Shown here piece by piece: positions 1 through 8,600 of a stretch of DNA of 11,288 nt. The notes below the pieces were generated by a model. That model was given only the letters and a program-made list of their open reading frames with translations. It did not search any database and was not told the origin of the DNA. Source of the stretch: Methylovulum sp. (lineage in GTDB: Bacteria > Pseudomonadota > Gammaproteobacteria > Methylococcales > Methylomonadaceae); contig SCST01000538.1 of the NCBI GenBank assembly GCA_004299465.1, positions 1 through 11,288 of the forward strand. The letters are read 5' to 3'. A program made the translations under genes and the position numbers. The first letter of the stretch is position 1; each line of letters opens with the position of its first letter.

Positions 1-1
1 T

Positions 2-142
2 GTAACTGTTCAGATCCTTGCCTGATGTGGGCGTGCTGTACCCTCTGGGGCATAAACGCGCGTCTTCTCCGGCACGTGGATAACGCGCCGGTCCGTTGAT
101 GGCGCGCGCAGCACGCCCTACAGCAAGGGGCTGAATAGTTAC
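2..142. repeat. MITE-like element with imperfect terminal inverted repeats
   Basis: The ends form a 20-base inverted repeat: GTAACTGTTCAGATCCTTGC at 2-21 matches the reverse complement of 123-142 at 17 of 20 positions. A second perfect 10-base pair lies inside it, GGGCGTGCTG at 29-38 against CAGCACGCCC at 109-118. The interior is GC-rich and has no ORF of note, so this looks like a short non-autonomous transposable element or a foldback intergenic repeat. It starts 44 bases beyond the treY stop codon, so its hairpin could also stop transcripts of the trehalose genes. Only one base lies to its left in the window, so a target-site duplication cannot be tested. The GTAA termini recall IS66-type ends, but that is inference. 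Confidence 0.6.
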
Positions 143-185
143 CAAATTGTTTGCCAATTATCCGCTGTTCCATTGCTCCCAAGAC

Positions 186-3100
186 TTAAGCTTGCACGCT
201 TTCACCGATGATCAGCCCCACCGGGAATTCTGCGAGCACTTGTGCGACGGGCAGGCGCCATCCTGATAGCTGCTGGTGGGTCTTCAGCATCTTCCCCGTG
301 AAGGCGCATGTGTATTGGTTATCGAACTGATGAAAAGGCAGGTTCACTGCTGTATCACCCCAAACCTTTTCTCCCAAAGGGAGCGTATCGGCTTCACCCA
401 GCAGCGGCGCGAAGAAACGGGGCGCCACCGTTATGGCGATGCGCCCAGCGGCAATGCGCGCATAGGCGCACAGATGAGCCGCATGTTTTCCCTTGACTGC
501 CAGCGGCAAATAGCTTCCTTGCTGAAATACTTCCGGCCAGCATCCCCGCAACGCCAGCGCCGTTCTGACGATCAGCAATTTGGCCCGGCCATCTTCCAGT
601 GTGTCACACAACGCGCGTACCCCTGTTATTCGTTGTTCAGATGTCTGCGTGGCCAGCGCTTGCAAAGCATCGAGCAGGATTTGGCGGTGACCGAAGTCAA
701 CCGGCCGCCGGTTATCGGGGTCCACCAGGCTGAAATCCCAACATTCGCAACCTTGATAAATATCCGGTACACCCGGTGCAGTTAGCTTGATCAATGTCTG
801 TGACAGGCTGTTGAACATTCCCAGTCGCGCAATCCGCCGTTGAAAAGGCAGAAAATCCGTAAGGAATGCACTCTCAGCCGGCGCATTGATCAGCGCATCG
901 GCGAATGCCAGGATTGCGTCTTCATAGGCCGTATTGGGGTTTATCCAGCTGGTATGGACCTTGGCCTCGCGTACCGCTTTGACCAGATATTCCGTCAGCC
1001 GGACACCAAAATGCGCCATTTCATTAAGGTCCGGTTCACCTGGCGGCCAGATACCCAGCAATGTCTGATAGATGAAATATTCATCATTGGGTGCCGGTAC
1101 CAGCATACCGTCCACCGACTGTTTGAGGCTCCGGTTGGCGCGGCTCCAGTGCCGTAGCGCCAGCCGCCATTCAGACGATAATTCAGACAGCACGTTAAGC
1201 CGGGCGCGCACATCCTCGCTGCGCTTGGTGTCGTGAGTGGAAGTGGTCAACATCGAATGCGGCCAATGCTCTGCGCGCGTCTGGTTGGCACGATGGAAGG
1301 CAGTAATGGTCACGCCAAATTGACGCGGATCGCCGCCGACTTCGTTCAGCGACAGCAAGCGGTGATAGATATAAGCACTGGTGTCCTCCAACCCTTTCGC
1401 CATAACCGGGCTGGTGAATTGCTGGAATTTCATGGTAAATGCCAACACCTGCTCAGAGTACGAAGGTGATTTTCCATCTGCCGCGCCAAGCGTAAGTACA
1501 TCACGCAAAAAATCGAAAATGCGGGTATCCGCCGTTGTACTTCTGCGTTTAGCCGCTGCCGTTGCCTGCTCGATGTTGCGCCGGTCTTCCGGCACAACTC
1601 CGCGGGCATTGATATAACCCCGATAAACCGGGAAGCAGGCGACTATTTCAGCCAATGCCGTACGCAATCCGTGCAGCGTGTAATCACAGGTATGACGATC
1701 AGCTTCAGCGATTTTCGAAATCAGGTTGGCCAATACATTCAGCTCCCCCGCCAGCGCGGTCCTCATGATCAACTGCTTGGAACGGTAAAGCAGGTCATCG
1801 AAATTAATAGGCTCTCCGATGAAGCTCTTATACAAACGCTCCATACGCTCGGCGGCACTGGTAGCCACAAACAGCCCGTTGAGCAGGTTAGTGAATTCGT
1901 AACCTGTGGTACCCTGCACCGGCCAACTGGAGCGTAAATCCTCGTGTACTGCCAGGATTTTTTCCACCACCAGATAAGGCGAGTGCCCTGTCTGTCCGCA
2001 CTGCTCGGCCAGCTTGCAAAAATAAGCCTCCGGATCGTACAAACCGTCAGGATGATCGAGACGCAGACCATCCAGCTTGCCTTCCTGAACCAGCCGCAGC
2101 AATAACTGATGGGTAGCATCGAAAACGGCGTCGTTCTCCATGCGCAGCCCGGCAAGATCGTTGATATCAAAAAACCGCCGGTAGTTAATCTCGTCCGAGG
2201 CCACCCGCCAGAAAGCCAGCCGGTAAGCTTGTGCCTCAATCAATTGGTGGAGCTGATCGAAACTGGATGATTCCCCTGCCGTGCCGTTGAAGAGGCGCAG
2301 GTTTTCTTCCAGAAACCCGGCGATGTCGGAAGATTGTGCAACCAGACCGGCAAGATGATGCTTATACACTTCCTTGTCGCGCCTACGTTCAAGCTGACGA
2401 TCAAGTGAACCCTCATCACGGGTAGGAAGATTACGGAACGCGGTAACCAGACTCTGGTATTCCATCAGCAGCGGATTGTCCTGCCCCAGCCTTTCGTTCA
2501 AGGTATCCATGCGATACCCCATAATTTGCGGGTATTCGGCCGGATCAACCGGAAAATGGTGCTCGTAGTAATAAATGCCGAATTCACCGTGTTCCGTATC
2601 AAAGCGCAGTTGTAGTTCGGCATTGTCCAGCACCGCACCATAAGAGTTGCCCAATACCGGCAATAGCACCTTGCCGTGCAGCTTAAGCTTTATCGGTGAC
2701 CAGTCAATATCGAAGAATCCGGCATGCGCGGACGCCTGGCCGTTTTCCAGCACGTCCAGCCACCAGGCATTGTCCCCGCCCTGTACACCCATGTGATTGG
2801 GAACCATGTCCAGTATCTGTCCCATGCCGTGTTCGGCAAGGGTTGTGCAAAGCTGCTCAAACTCCTCGACAATGCCAATTTCGGGATTCAGTGCATTGTG
2901 ATCAATGATGTCGTAGCCGTGCCGGCTACCTGGCCGCGCCTTCAGATAAGGCGAAGCATACAGGTGAGAGATGCCCAGCGCGCTCAGATAAGGAACAATC
3001 TCGCGTGCCTGGTTAAAGGTGAAGTCGCGGTTGAATTGCAGGCGATAGGTGGACAATGGAATGCGCGGCGCGGGCGGCCGAAATAACGCTTCTTCCCGCT

Positions 3101-3242
3101 CACTGTCATCCCGCGTCAATAGCCAGCGAGAGGCGTTATCCGCGTATGCGGAGGCAAGCGTAACCGGCGCAGAGGCAGATGTGCTCTCAGCCGCAATCTC
3201 ATGGCAAGCGGCAAGCTCAGCGGGCGTATCGGGATGTTTCAT
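186..3242 (-). CDS. treY: Malto-oligosyltrehalose synthase (GH13), 1018 aa
   Basis: Cytoplasmic intramolecular transglucosylase of the TreY/TreZ route. It converts the reducing-end alpha-1,4 bond of a maltodextrin to the alpha,alpha-1,1 bond of trehalose, giving maltooligosyltrehalose. The GH13 core begins at about residue 61 with RIPLSTYRLQFNRDF, the usual N-terminus of the family. Region I is ILDMVPNHMG (143-152), region II is DGLRLDHPDGL with nucleophile D396, region III is LVVEKIL with acid/base E427, and region IV is STHDTKRSEDVRAR with D671. GTTGYEF (444-450) is a TreY signature. At 1018 residues it is longer than many TreY proteins, partly because of about 60 Ala/Ser-rich residues before the core; these do not resemble a signal peptide. 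The ATG is supported by AAGGTG four bases upstream. It lies 60 bases after glgX on the same strand, so it is probably co-transcribed. TreZ, which cleaves its product, is not in the window. Confidence 0.96.
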   Translation of the reverse strand: MKHPDTPAELAACHEIAAESTSASAPVTLASAYADNASRWLLTRDDSEREEALFRPPAPRIPLSTYRLQFNRDFTFNQAREIVPYLSALGISHLYASPYLKARPGSRHGYDIIDHNALNPEIGIVEEFEQLCTTLAEHGMGQILDMVPNHMGVQGGDNAWWLDVLENGQASAHAGFFDIDWSPIKLKLHGKVLLPVLGNSYGAVLDNAELQLRFDTEHGEFGIYYYEHHFPVDPAEYPQIMGYRMDTLNERLGQDNPLLMEYQSLVTAFRNLPTRDEGSLDRQLERRRDKEVYKHHLAGLVAQSSDIAGFLEENLRLFNGTAGESSSFDQLHQLIEAQAYRLAFWRVASDEINYRRFFDINDLAGLRMENDAVFDATHQLLLRLVQEGKLDGLRLDHPDGLYDPEAYFCKLAEQCGQTGHSPYLVVEKILAVHEDLRSSWPVQGTTGYEFTNLLNGLFVATSAAERMERLYKSFIGEPINFDDLLYRSKQLIMRTALAGELNVLANLISKIAEADRHTCDYTLHGLRTALAEIVACFPVYRGYINARGVVPEDRRNIEQATAAAKRRSTTADTRIFDFLRDVLTLGAADGKSPSYSEQVLAFTMKFQQFTSPVMAKGLEDTSAYIYHRLLSLNEVGGDPRQFGVTITAFHRANQTRAEHWPHSMLTTSTHDTKRSEDVRARLNVLSELSSEWRLALRHWSRANRSLKQSVDGMLVPAPNDEYFIYQTLLGIWPPGEPDLNEMAHFGVRLTEYLVKAVREAKVHTSWINPNTAYEDAILAFADALINAPAESAFLTDFLPFQRRIARLGMFNSLSQTLIKLTAPGVPDIYQGCECWDFSLVDPDNRRPVDFGHRQILLDALQALATQTSEQRITGVRALCDTLEDGRAKLLIVRTALALRGCWPEVFQQGSYLPLAVKGKHAAHLCAYARIAAGRIAITVAPRFFAPLLGEADTLPLGEKVWGDTAVNLPFHQFDNQYTCAFTGKMLKTHQQLSGWRLPVAQVLAEFPVGLIIGESVQA

Positions 3243-3246
3243 AGTT

Positions 3247-3252
3247 CACCTT
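3247..3252 (-). promoter_or_regulatory. Ribosome binding site of treY
   Basis: On the minus strand the sequence AAGGTG lies four bases before the treY ATG at 3240-3242. It supports the long form of TreY with its N-terminal extension, since there is no other methionine before residue 140. Confidence 0.6.
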
Positions 3253-3302
3253 GCCATCGGAAACCACAGTGGCCATAAATGGATGCACGCGTTTCATGTT
3301 GT

Positions 3303-5420
3303 CTACGCCTGTTTCAGCAGCACCAGCGACCGTCCGCCCAATGGATAAGCTTGCCCGGTCTTGTAACGTGAAATATCCGGCGTTCCAATAGCATCCTGCG
3401 TGTCGAGCAGCACATCCCAATGGTCATGTTCCTCGAATTTCGGCAACATAAATTCAATGTCCTCATGATAAGCATTCAGAAGCAACAGCAGGTTAATATC
3501 CTTTAAACGCCGTCCGCGTCCGTCGGTTTCGATCAGTTTACCGCCGGCAAAATAAACGCCCAGACAATGTGAAGAGGCCTGGCTCCAGTCGTCCTCTTTA
3601 GTTTCGGAGCCATCGGGATTGAGCCAGACGATATCTTTTACCTCGCCGCCATAAATGGGGGTTCCCTGAAAAAAATAACGTCGCCGAAATAAGGGATGCT
3701 GGTTGCGCAAGCTGATAATAAGTTGGGTGAATGCAAGCAAATCCTGATCCTGTTGCTTCAGTTCCCATGAGAGCCAGCTAATCGCGTTATCCTGACAATA
3801 GGCATTGTTATTACCCTGCTGGGTACGCCCGATCTCGTCGCCCGCCTGCAGCATGGGAACCCCCTGTGAAAACAGCAAGGTAGCAAGGAAATTACGCTTT
3901 TGCCGGGCGCGCAAGGCATTAATCGCCGGATCGTCGGTTTCTCCCTCGACGCCGCAATTCCAGCAATGGTTATTGTCGGTACCGGAATTGTCTTCTTGAT
4001 TAGCCTCGTTATGCTTGTCGTTGTAAGTCACCAGGTCATGCAAGGTAAAGCCGTCGTGCGCACTGATGAAATTGATGCTGGCATGAGTCCTCCCACTGCG
4101 TTGGTACAGGTCGCTGGAGCCTGTCAAGCGTTGCGCCAGTTCCCCGATCAACACTTCTTCGCCTTTCCAGTAGGCACGAATACTATCGCGATACTTATCG
4201 TTCCATTCCGACCAGCCCAAGGGGAAATTTCCTACTTGATAACCGCCTTCGCCCAGATCCCAGGGTTCGGCAATCAGCTTGATGGTGCTTAGCACGGGAT
4301 CCTGGCGGATGGTATTGAAGAAAGTGCCCAGTTGGTTCACTTCGTGTAACTCTCTAGCCAGTGAAGACGCCAGATCGAAGCGGAAGCCGTCTACGTGCAT
4401 TTCCTGCACCCAATAACGCAGGCTATCCATCATCAATTGCAGCACGCAGGATTGTTGCATGTCCAGGGTATTGCCGCAGCCGGTGTAGTCCATGTAATAG
4501 CGTGGATTATCACCTACCAGGCGATAGTAGGAAGCATTGTCGATACCACGGAACGACAGGGTTGGACCCAGATGACTACCTTCGGCGGTGTGGTTGTAGA
4601 CTACGTCCAGAATGACCTCAATACCCGCCTTATGGAGTGTCTTTACCATGGTTTTAAATTCACTTATTTGGCCGCTGGCCGAGTAACGGGAATCGGGCGC
4701 CAGAAAGCCTATGGAGTTATAGCCCCAATAATTGCGCATGCCTCGTTCAACCAGGTGGCGATCATCAAGAAAAGCATGAACCGGCATCAGTTCAACAGTC
4801 GTAACACCTAGCCGTTGGAGATGCTCGATGGCGGGGGCCATCGCCAATCCGGCATAGGTGCCGCGAAACTTGGGCAAAATATCAGGATGTTGCATGGTAA
4901 AGCCTTTGACGTGCAGCTCATAAATCACCATGTCGCACCACTGAATGTCGGGAGGCTGATCATTCCCCCAGGCGAAGGCCTGATCGATAACCCGGCACTT
5001 CGGCATGACATTGGCGTTGTCGCGACGACTAAAAGAAAGATCGTCGTCCTTGCCGCCTATGCGATAGCCGAAATGGGCGTCGCTCCAGCGCGGTGTCCCC
5101 ACGATATCTTTTGCATAGGGTTCGATCAGCAGCTTGTGCGGATTGAATCGATGCCCCTCTTCCGGTCGGTAAGGTCCATGCACCCGGAAACCATAAAGCA
5201 GTCCTGGACGGGCTTCCGGTAGATAGCAATGCCAGACTAAATCGCTACGCTCTTTGAGCTCGACGCGCTGGACTTCGTTCTTTCCCTTGGTATCGAACAA
5301 GCACAATTCAACCTTTTCGGCATGCTCGGAAAAAATAGCAAAATTCACCCCTTCACCATCCCAAAATGCGCCGCGCGGATAGGGTCGCCCCGGCCATATC
5401 ATCGTTATTGGCTTAGTCAT
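3303..5420 (-). CDS. glgX: Glycogen debranching enzyme GlgX/TreX, 705 aa
   Basis: Isoamylase-type GH13 enzyme that hydrolyses alpha-1,6 branch points of glycogen or limit dextrin in the cytoplasm, releasing linear maltodextrins that TreY can use. Residues ~10-105 are an N-terminal CBM48-like domain (PGRPYPRGAFWDGEGVNFAIFSEHA). The catalytic barrel has region I DVVYNHTAEG (272-281), region II GFRFDLA with nucleophile D349, region III LIAEPWDLG with acid/base E385, and region IV ISAHDGFTL with D456. YWGYNSIGF (231-239) and the GNNNAYCQDN stretch near the C-terminal third are also typical of GlgX. The length fits the family. An upstream in-frame TTG at 5436-5438 is possible, but the ATG at 5418-5420 has AGAGGA six bases ahead and gives the usual N-terminus. 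It is followed closely by treY and preceded by a repeat-bearing gap after treS. It could equally be named TreX by context. Confidence 0.95.
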   Translation of the reverse strand: MTKPITMIWPGRPYPRGAFWDGEGVNFAIFSEHAEKVELCLFDTKGKNEVQRVELKERSDLVWHCYLPEARPGLLYGFRVHGPYRPEEGHRFNPHKLLIEPYAKDIVGTPRWSDAHFGYRIGGKDDDLSFSRRDNANVMPKCRVIDQAFAWGNDQPPDIQWCDMVIYELHVKGFTMQHPDILPKFRGTYAGLAMAPAIEHLQRLGVTTVELMPVHAFLDDRHLVERGMRNYWGYNSIGFLAPDSRYSASGQISEFKTMVKTLHKAGIEVILDVVYNHTAEGSHLGPTLSFRGIDNASYYRLVGDNPRYYMDYTGCGNTLDMQQSCVLQLMMDSLRYWVQEMHVDGFRFDLASSLARELHEVNQLGTFFNTIRQDPVLSTIKLIAEPWDLGEGGYQVGNFPLGWSEWNDKYRDSIRAYWKGEEVLIGELAQRLTGSSDLYQRSGRTHASINFISAHDGFTLHDLVTYNDKHNEANQEDNSGTDNNHCWNCGVEGETDDPAINALRARQKRNFLATLLFSQGVPMLQAGDEIGRTQQGNNNAYCQDNAISWLSWELKQQDQDLLAFTQLIISLRNQHPLFRRRYFFQGTPIYGGEVKDIVWLNPDGSETKEDDWSQASSHCLGVYFAGGKLIETDGRGRRLKDINLLLLLNAYHEDIEFMLPKFEEHDHWDVLLDTQDAIGTPDISRYKTGQAYPLGGRSLVLLKQA

Positions 5421-5426
5421 CTTGAA

Positions 5427-5432
5427 TCCTCT
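5427..5432 (-). promoter_or_regulatory. Ribosome binding site deciding the glgX start
   Basis: AGAGGA on the minus strand, six bases before the ATG at 5418-5420. The alternative in-frame TTG at 5436-5438 overlaps the region upstream of this site and has no comparable purine-rich element, so the ATG is the preferred start. Confidence 0.65.
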
Positions 5433-5441
5433 GGTCAAAAT

Positions 5442-5457
5442 TATTCACGTTTGAATA
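5442..5457. promoter_or_regulatory. Possible operator: 6+6 palindrome upstream of glgX
   Basis: TATTCA at 5442-5447 and TGAATA at 5452-5457 are perfect inverted arms separated by four bases. The site lies 22-37 bases upstream of the glgX ATG, where a regulator of a separate glgX-treY transcript could bind. I could not place a good -35/-10 pair next to it, and a chance palindrome of this size is quite likely. Confidence 0.2.
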
Positions 5458-5502
5458 TGGGTAATTGGCAATAACTGCGCACCCGGTTGCCACTTTGCAA
5501 CG

Positions 5503-5656
5503 CTTAGATCGTGTTTTAAAAGCGTCGCGAGCGGTTCGAGTGCAAGGCGCACGGAGCGCAGAAACCGGAATGTACTGGACGTACATGAGGAAAGCGAGCG
5601 CCGCGCAACGCAGCAATCGGGCCGCGTAGCAGCTTTTAAAACACGTTCTTAGATCG
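5503..5656. repeat. MITE-like intergenic repeat with flanking 9-bp direct repeat
   Basis: CTTAGATCG occurs at 5503-5511 and again at 5648-5656, looking like a target-site duplication around an insert of about 136 bp. The insert ends are inverted: CGTGTTTTAAAAGC at 5510-5523 is the exact reverse complement of 5632-5645. At the centre ATGTAC (5570-5575) and GTACAT (5581-5586) form a second hairpin around TGGAC. The GC-rich arms between carry no credible gene. The structure fits a non-autonomous, foldback-prone element rather than a coding region. It lies in the gap between treS and glgX, and the right-hand direct repeat contains the treS stop codon (TAA on the minus strand, 5649-5651). A hairpin here could reduce read-through from treS into glgX or alter mRNA stability. 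Elements of this look are familiar to me from nitrifier-like proteobacterial genomes, but that is unverified recollection. Confidence 0.7.
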
Positions 5657-8600
5657 CGGCTGACAATCGCGACATGATGCAGCGTAGTGGAATGACTGCC
5701 CAATCCGGTCGCTTTTCAATCTCGTTGCGCACATCGTAAAGCGCCTTTTCCAGTATAAAAAGATCGAGTAGCGGTGCGTCCGATGTAAGCACTGAATTAC
5801 CCACTGCTTCAGTGTAAGCTGCCAGGAAAACGCGTCCAGCCTCTGCTTCCCAGTCACCTACAAATGGCTCAAATTTTCCCATATCCTTGGGTTGTTCTGC
5901 GCCGGCGTGCGCTAGTGCGGTATGGGCGGCATAGTTGAACGATCGCAGCATGTCGGCCACATCCCTCAATGGCGAGTGTTTGTGATGGCGCTCGACGAAA
6001 GGGCTAGTAGGATCCCCCTTAAAATCAGTAATGACGAAATCATTCTGGGTGAGTAACACGTTCCCCAGGTGATAATCGCCGTGGTAACGTGTCTTGACTG
6101 TTTTAAACTGTCCGGAAATACAGGCCTGGAGACGTTCTGAAAGTGTGATGCGTTGAGCGAGCAACGTTTGTGCTAGCACAGATACTGCAAGCCCTGTCTC
6201 CCGACTTTTGAGCAGATCCAGCGTCGTTTGCGCTTCGGCTTGCCCATGCTGGATCCAGTTCGAGAGATCAACATCGTTAACAGGCTCGGGATCAAAGGCG
6301 GAATCACCGGTTATTTTTCCTAGCGCATTATGTAGTTCGCCAGTCCGCTGACCCAGCGTGCGTACTAGAACCAGATAGGCCGCATGTGTTTGCCCCGCAG
6401 GTTTGGGTGGCTCGCCTGCTGTACGGCATTCCTCAAGAAATCGCCCAAGATAATCCAAGGTATAATTCCAACAGTTACCCTGATTTCTTACGTATCCCTG
6501 CAATAAAGCAAGTGTCATTTTTCGACCTCCGCAGTCCTCATACTCAACTACGCCAAACACTGGCGCTGTATTAGGAAATTTCACCACCTCAGTCAAAAAA
6601 CGCCCGATCTCGAACTCCGGATGCATGCCGATTTCCAGATGCCGATAGCCTTTCAGAAAATACTGTTCAGCCAATACGACATTAGTATTACTGCCCTGTA
6701 TGCCAAGTGATCTTATTGAAAGATTGGCAGATGCCTTGCTGAGTGAAACAAAAGCGTCGGTAGGTGAAAAACGGATAGTGCCTGTTGCGCAAGTTAGCGT
6801 TTCTCGTGAGCGAATGGCCTCTTCCAACGCGTGACAAAACGACTCGTCGGCAAAAGCATCAGCCAATATGCCAATTTGAGCCTGTTGGCGCACTTTGGCC
6901 ACAGTGGTCGATAACATGGCCCGCAGGTGTTTCTCATCGCCATTTTCCCACGCCAGCGCCAATGGCAAAAAGCAGAAATATGGCTCACCTAAATCAGCTT
7001 CAACGCCGCACAATGCTACCAGCCACTTTTTGCCATCACACCCCCACTCGGCATAATCCTTAATCACAACACGTCGAAGCACGACGTCTTTAGCGCCAGA
7101 CCAGTGTTGCGCAGCGACAAAATGCGGTAATGCCTCTTCTTCGAGCTGATTACGGACTTTCTCAGCTATGGTAATACGTGAAGGTACAACTCTATCATTG
7201 AAGAAGCTGTTCCAGCCATCGAACAGCACCAGTGTCGGCAGTTCCTCGGGTAGTAAGTGCTCCTCATGCCAGGCTGGAATCTCTTCACCACTGGCCAGTC
7301 GGAACCAATAATGATTATGGCCGGGTAAGGTAAGGAGATAGGGTAATTCACCAATTGGCGGAAAAGACGCACGTCCCATTAATTCCACCGGCACGCATCC
7401 CTTATACGCAGAAAGATCAAGCTCAACCGCCTGAGCGGCACGGGACAAGTTGGCCACGCACAATATAATATCGTCTTGATACAATCTGAAATAGGCGAGT
7501 ATCTTGCGATTTCTGGGATGTAAAAAGACCAGTTTCCCGCGACCAAATGCCTGATGATTTTTGCGTAGCGCCAGCACTCGCTGCATCCAGTTCAACAGCG
7601 AACCACGCTCACGTTGCTGCGCCTCCACATTGACTGACCCGAAGCCATAGACCGGATCCATGATAGGGGGGAGATATAGACGTTGTGGATCGGCTCGCGA
7701 GAACCCGGCATTACGGTCAGGACTCCATTGCATGGGTGTCCGTACGCCATTGCGATCGCCCAGGAAGAAATTATCTCCCATGCCAATTTCGTCGCCGTAA
7801 TAGAGACAGGGCGAACCCGGCATGGACAGCAGCATGCTGTTCATCAACTTGATTTTATCGATTTCATTGTCCATCAGCGGGGCCAGCCGGCGCCGAATGC
7901 CGACGTTCACGCGCGCGCGCGGATCAACAACATACATCTGGTACATATAGTCACGTTCTTTGTCGGTGACCATCTCCAAGGTAAGTTCGTCGTGATTACG
8001 AAGAAAAACGGCCCATTGGCAGGAGTCTGGAATATTTGGAGTCTGCCGCATGATATCAACGATAGGATGACGATCTTCCTGGGCAATGGCCATGTACATC
8101 CGCGGCATGAGCGGAAAATGGTACGCCATGTGACATTCATCGCCATTACTGAAATAGTCGCGAACATCTTCCGGCCACTGATTAACTTCAGCAAGAAAGA
8201 CGCAGTGAGGATAATGCGCATCAAGCACCGCACGCATTTGTTTGATTACGGCATGCGTTCCCGGCAGATTTTCGTTTTGGGTGCCCTCACGCACGCACAG
8301 ATAGGGAATTGCATCCAGACGCATGCCGTCAACGCCTAGATCCAGCCAAAAACGCATTAGTTTTATGACCGCTTTCACCACCATTGGATTATTGAAGTTG
8401 AGGTCCGGTTGATGGTGGAAGAAACGATGCCAGTAATAAGCATGGGCTTCTTCGTCCCAGGTCCAGTTCGATCTCTCGGCATCTTTGAAGATAATCCGCG
8501 TCTCGGGAAATTTCTGGTTGGAATCGCTCCATACATAAAAATCTCGTTTGCTTGAACCCGCAGGTGCCCGGCGCGCAGCCTGAAACCAAGGATGCTGATC

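Noticed and set aside
3217..3297. A 26-codon minus-strand reading frame (MKRVHPFMATVV...) overlapping the treY start in another frame
   Set aside because: Its ATG has no ribosome site and the peptide is not recognisable. A leader peptide coupled to treY is conceivable but unsupported.
5413..5703. A 96-codon minus-strand reading frame across the treS-glgX gap
   Set aside because: It runs through the inverted-repeat element, overlaps the end of treS and has no family resemblance. It is translation of a repeat, not a gene.
7683..8339. A 218-codon plus-strand reading frame opposite treS
   Set aside because: It is antisense to the conserved GH13 catalytic core and shows no recognisable domain.
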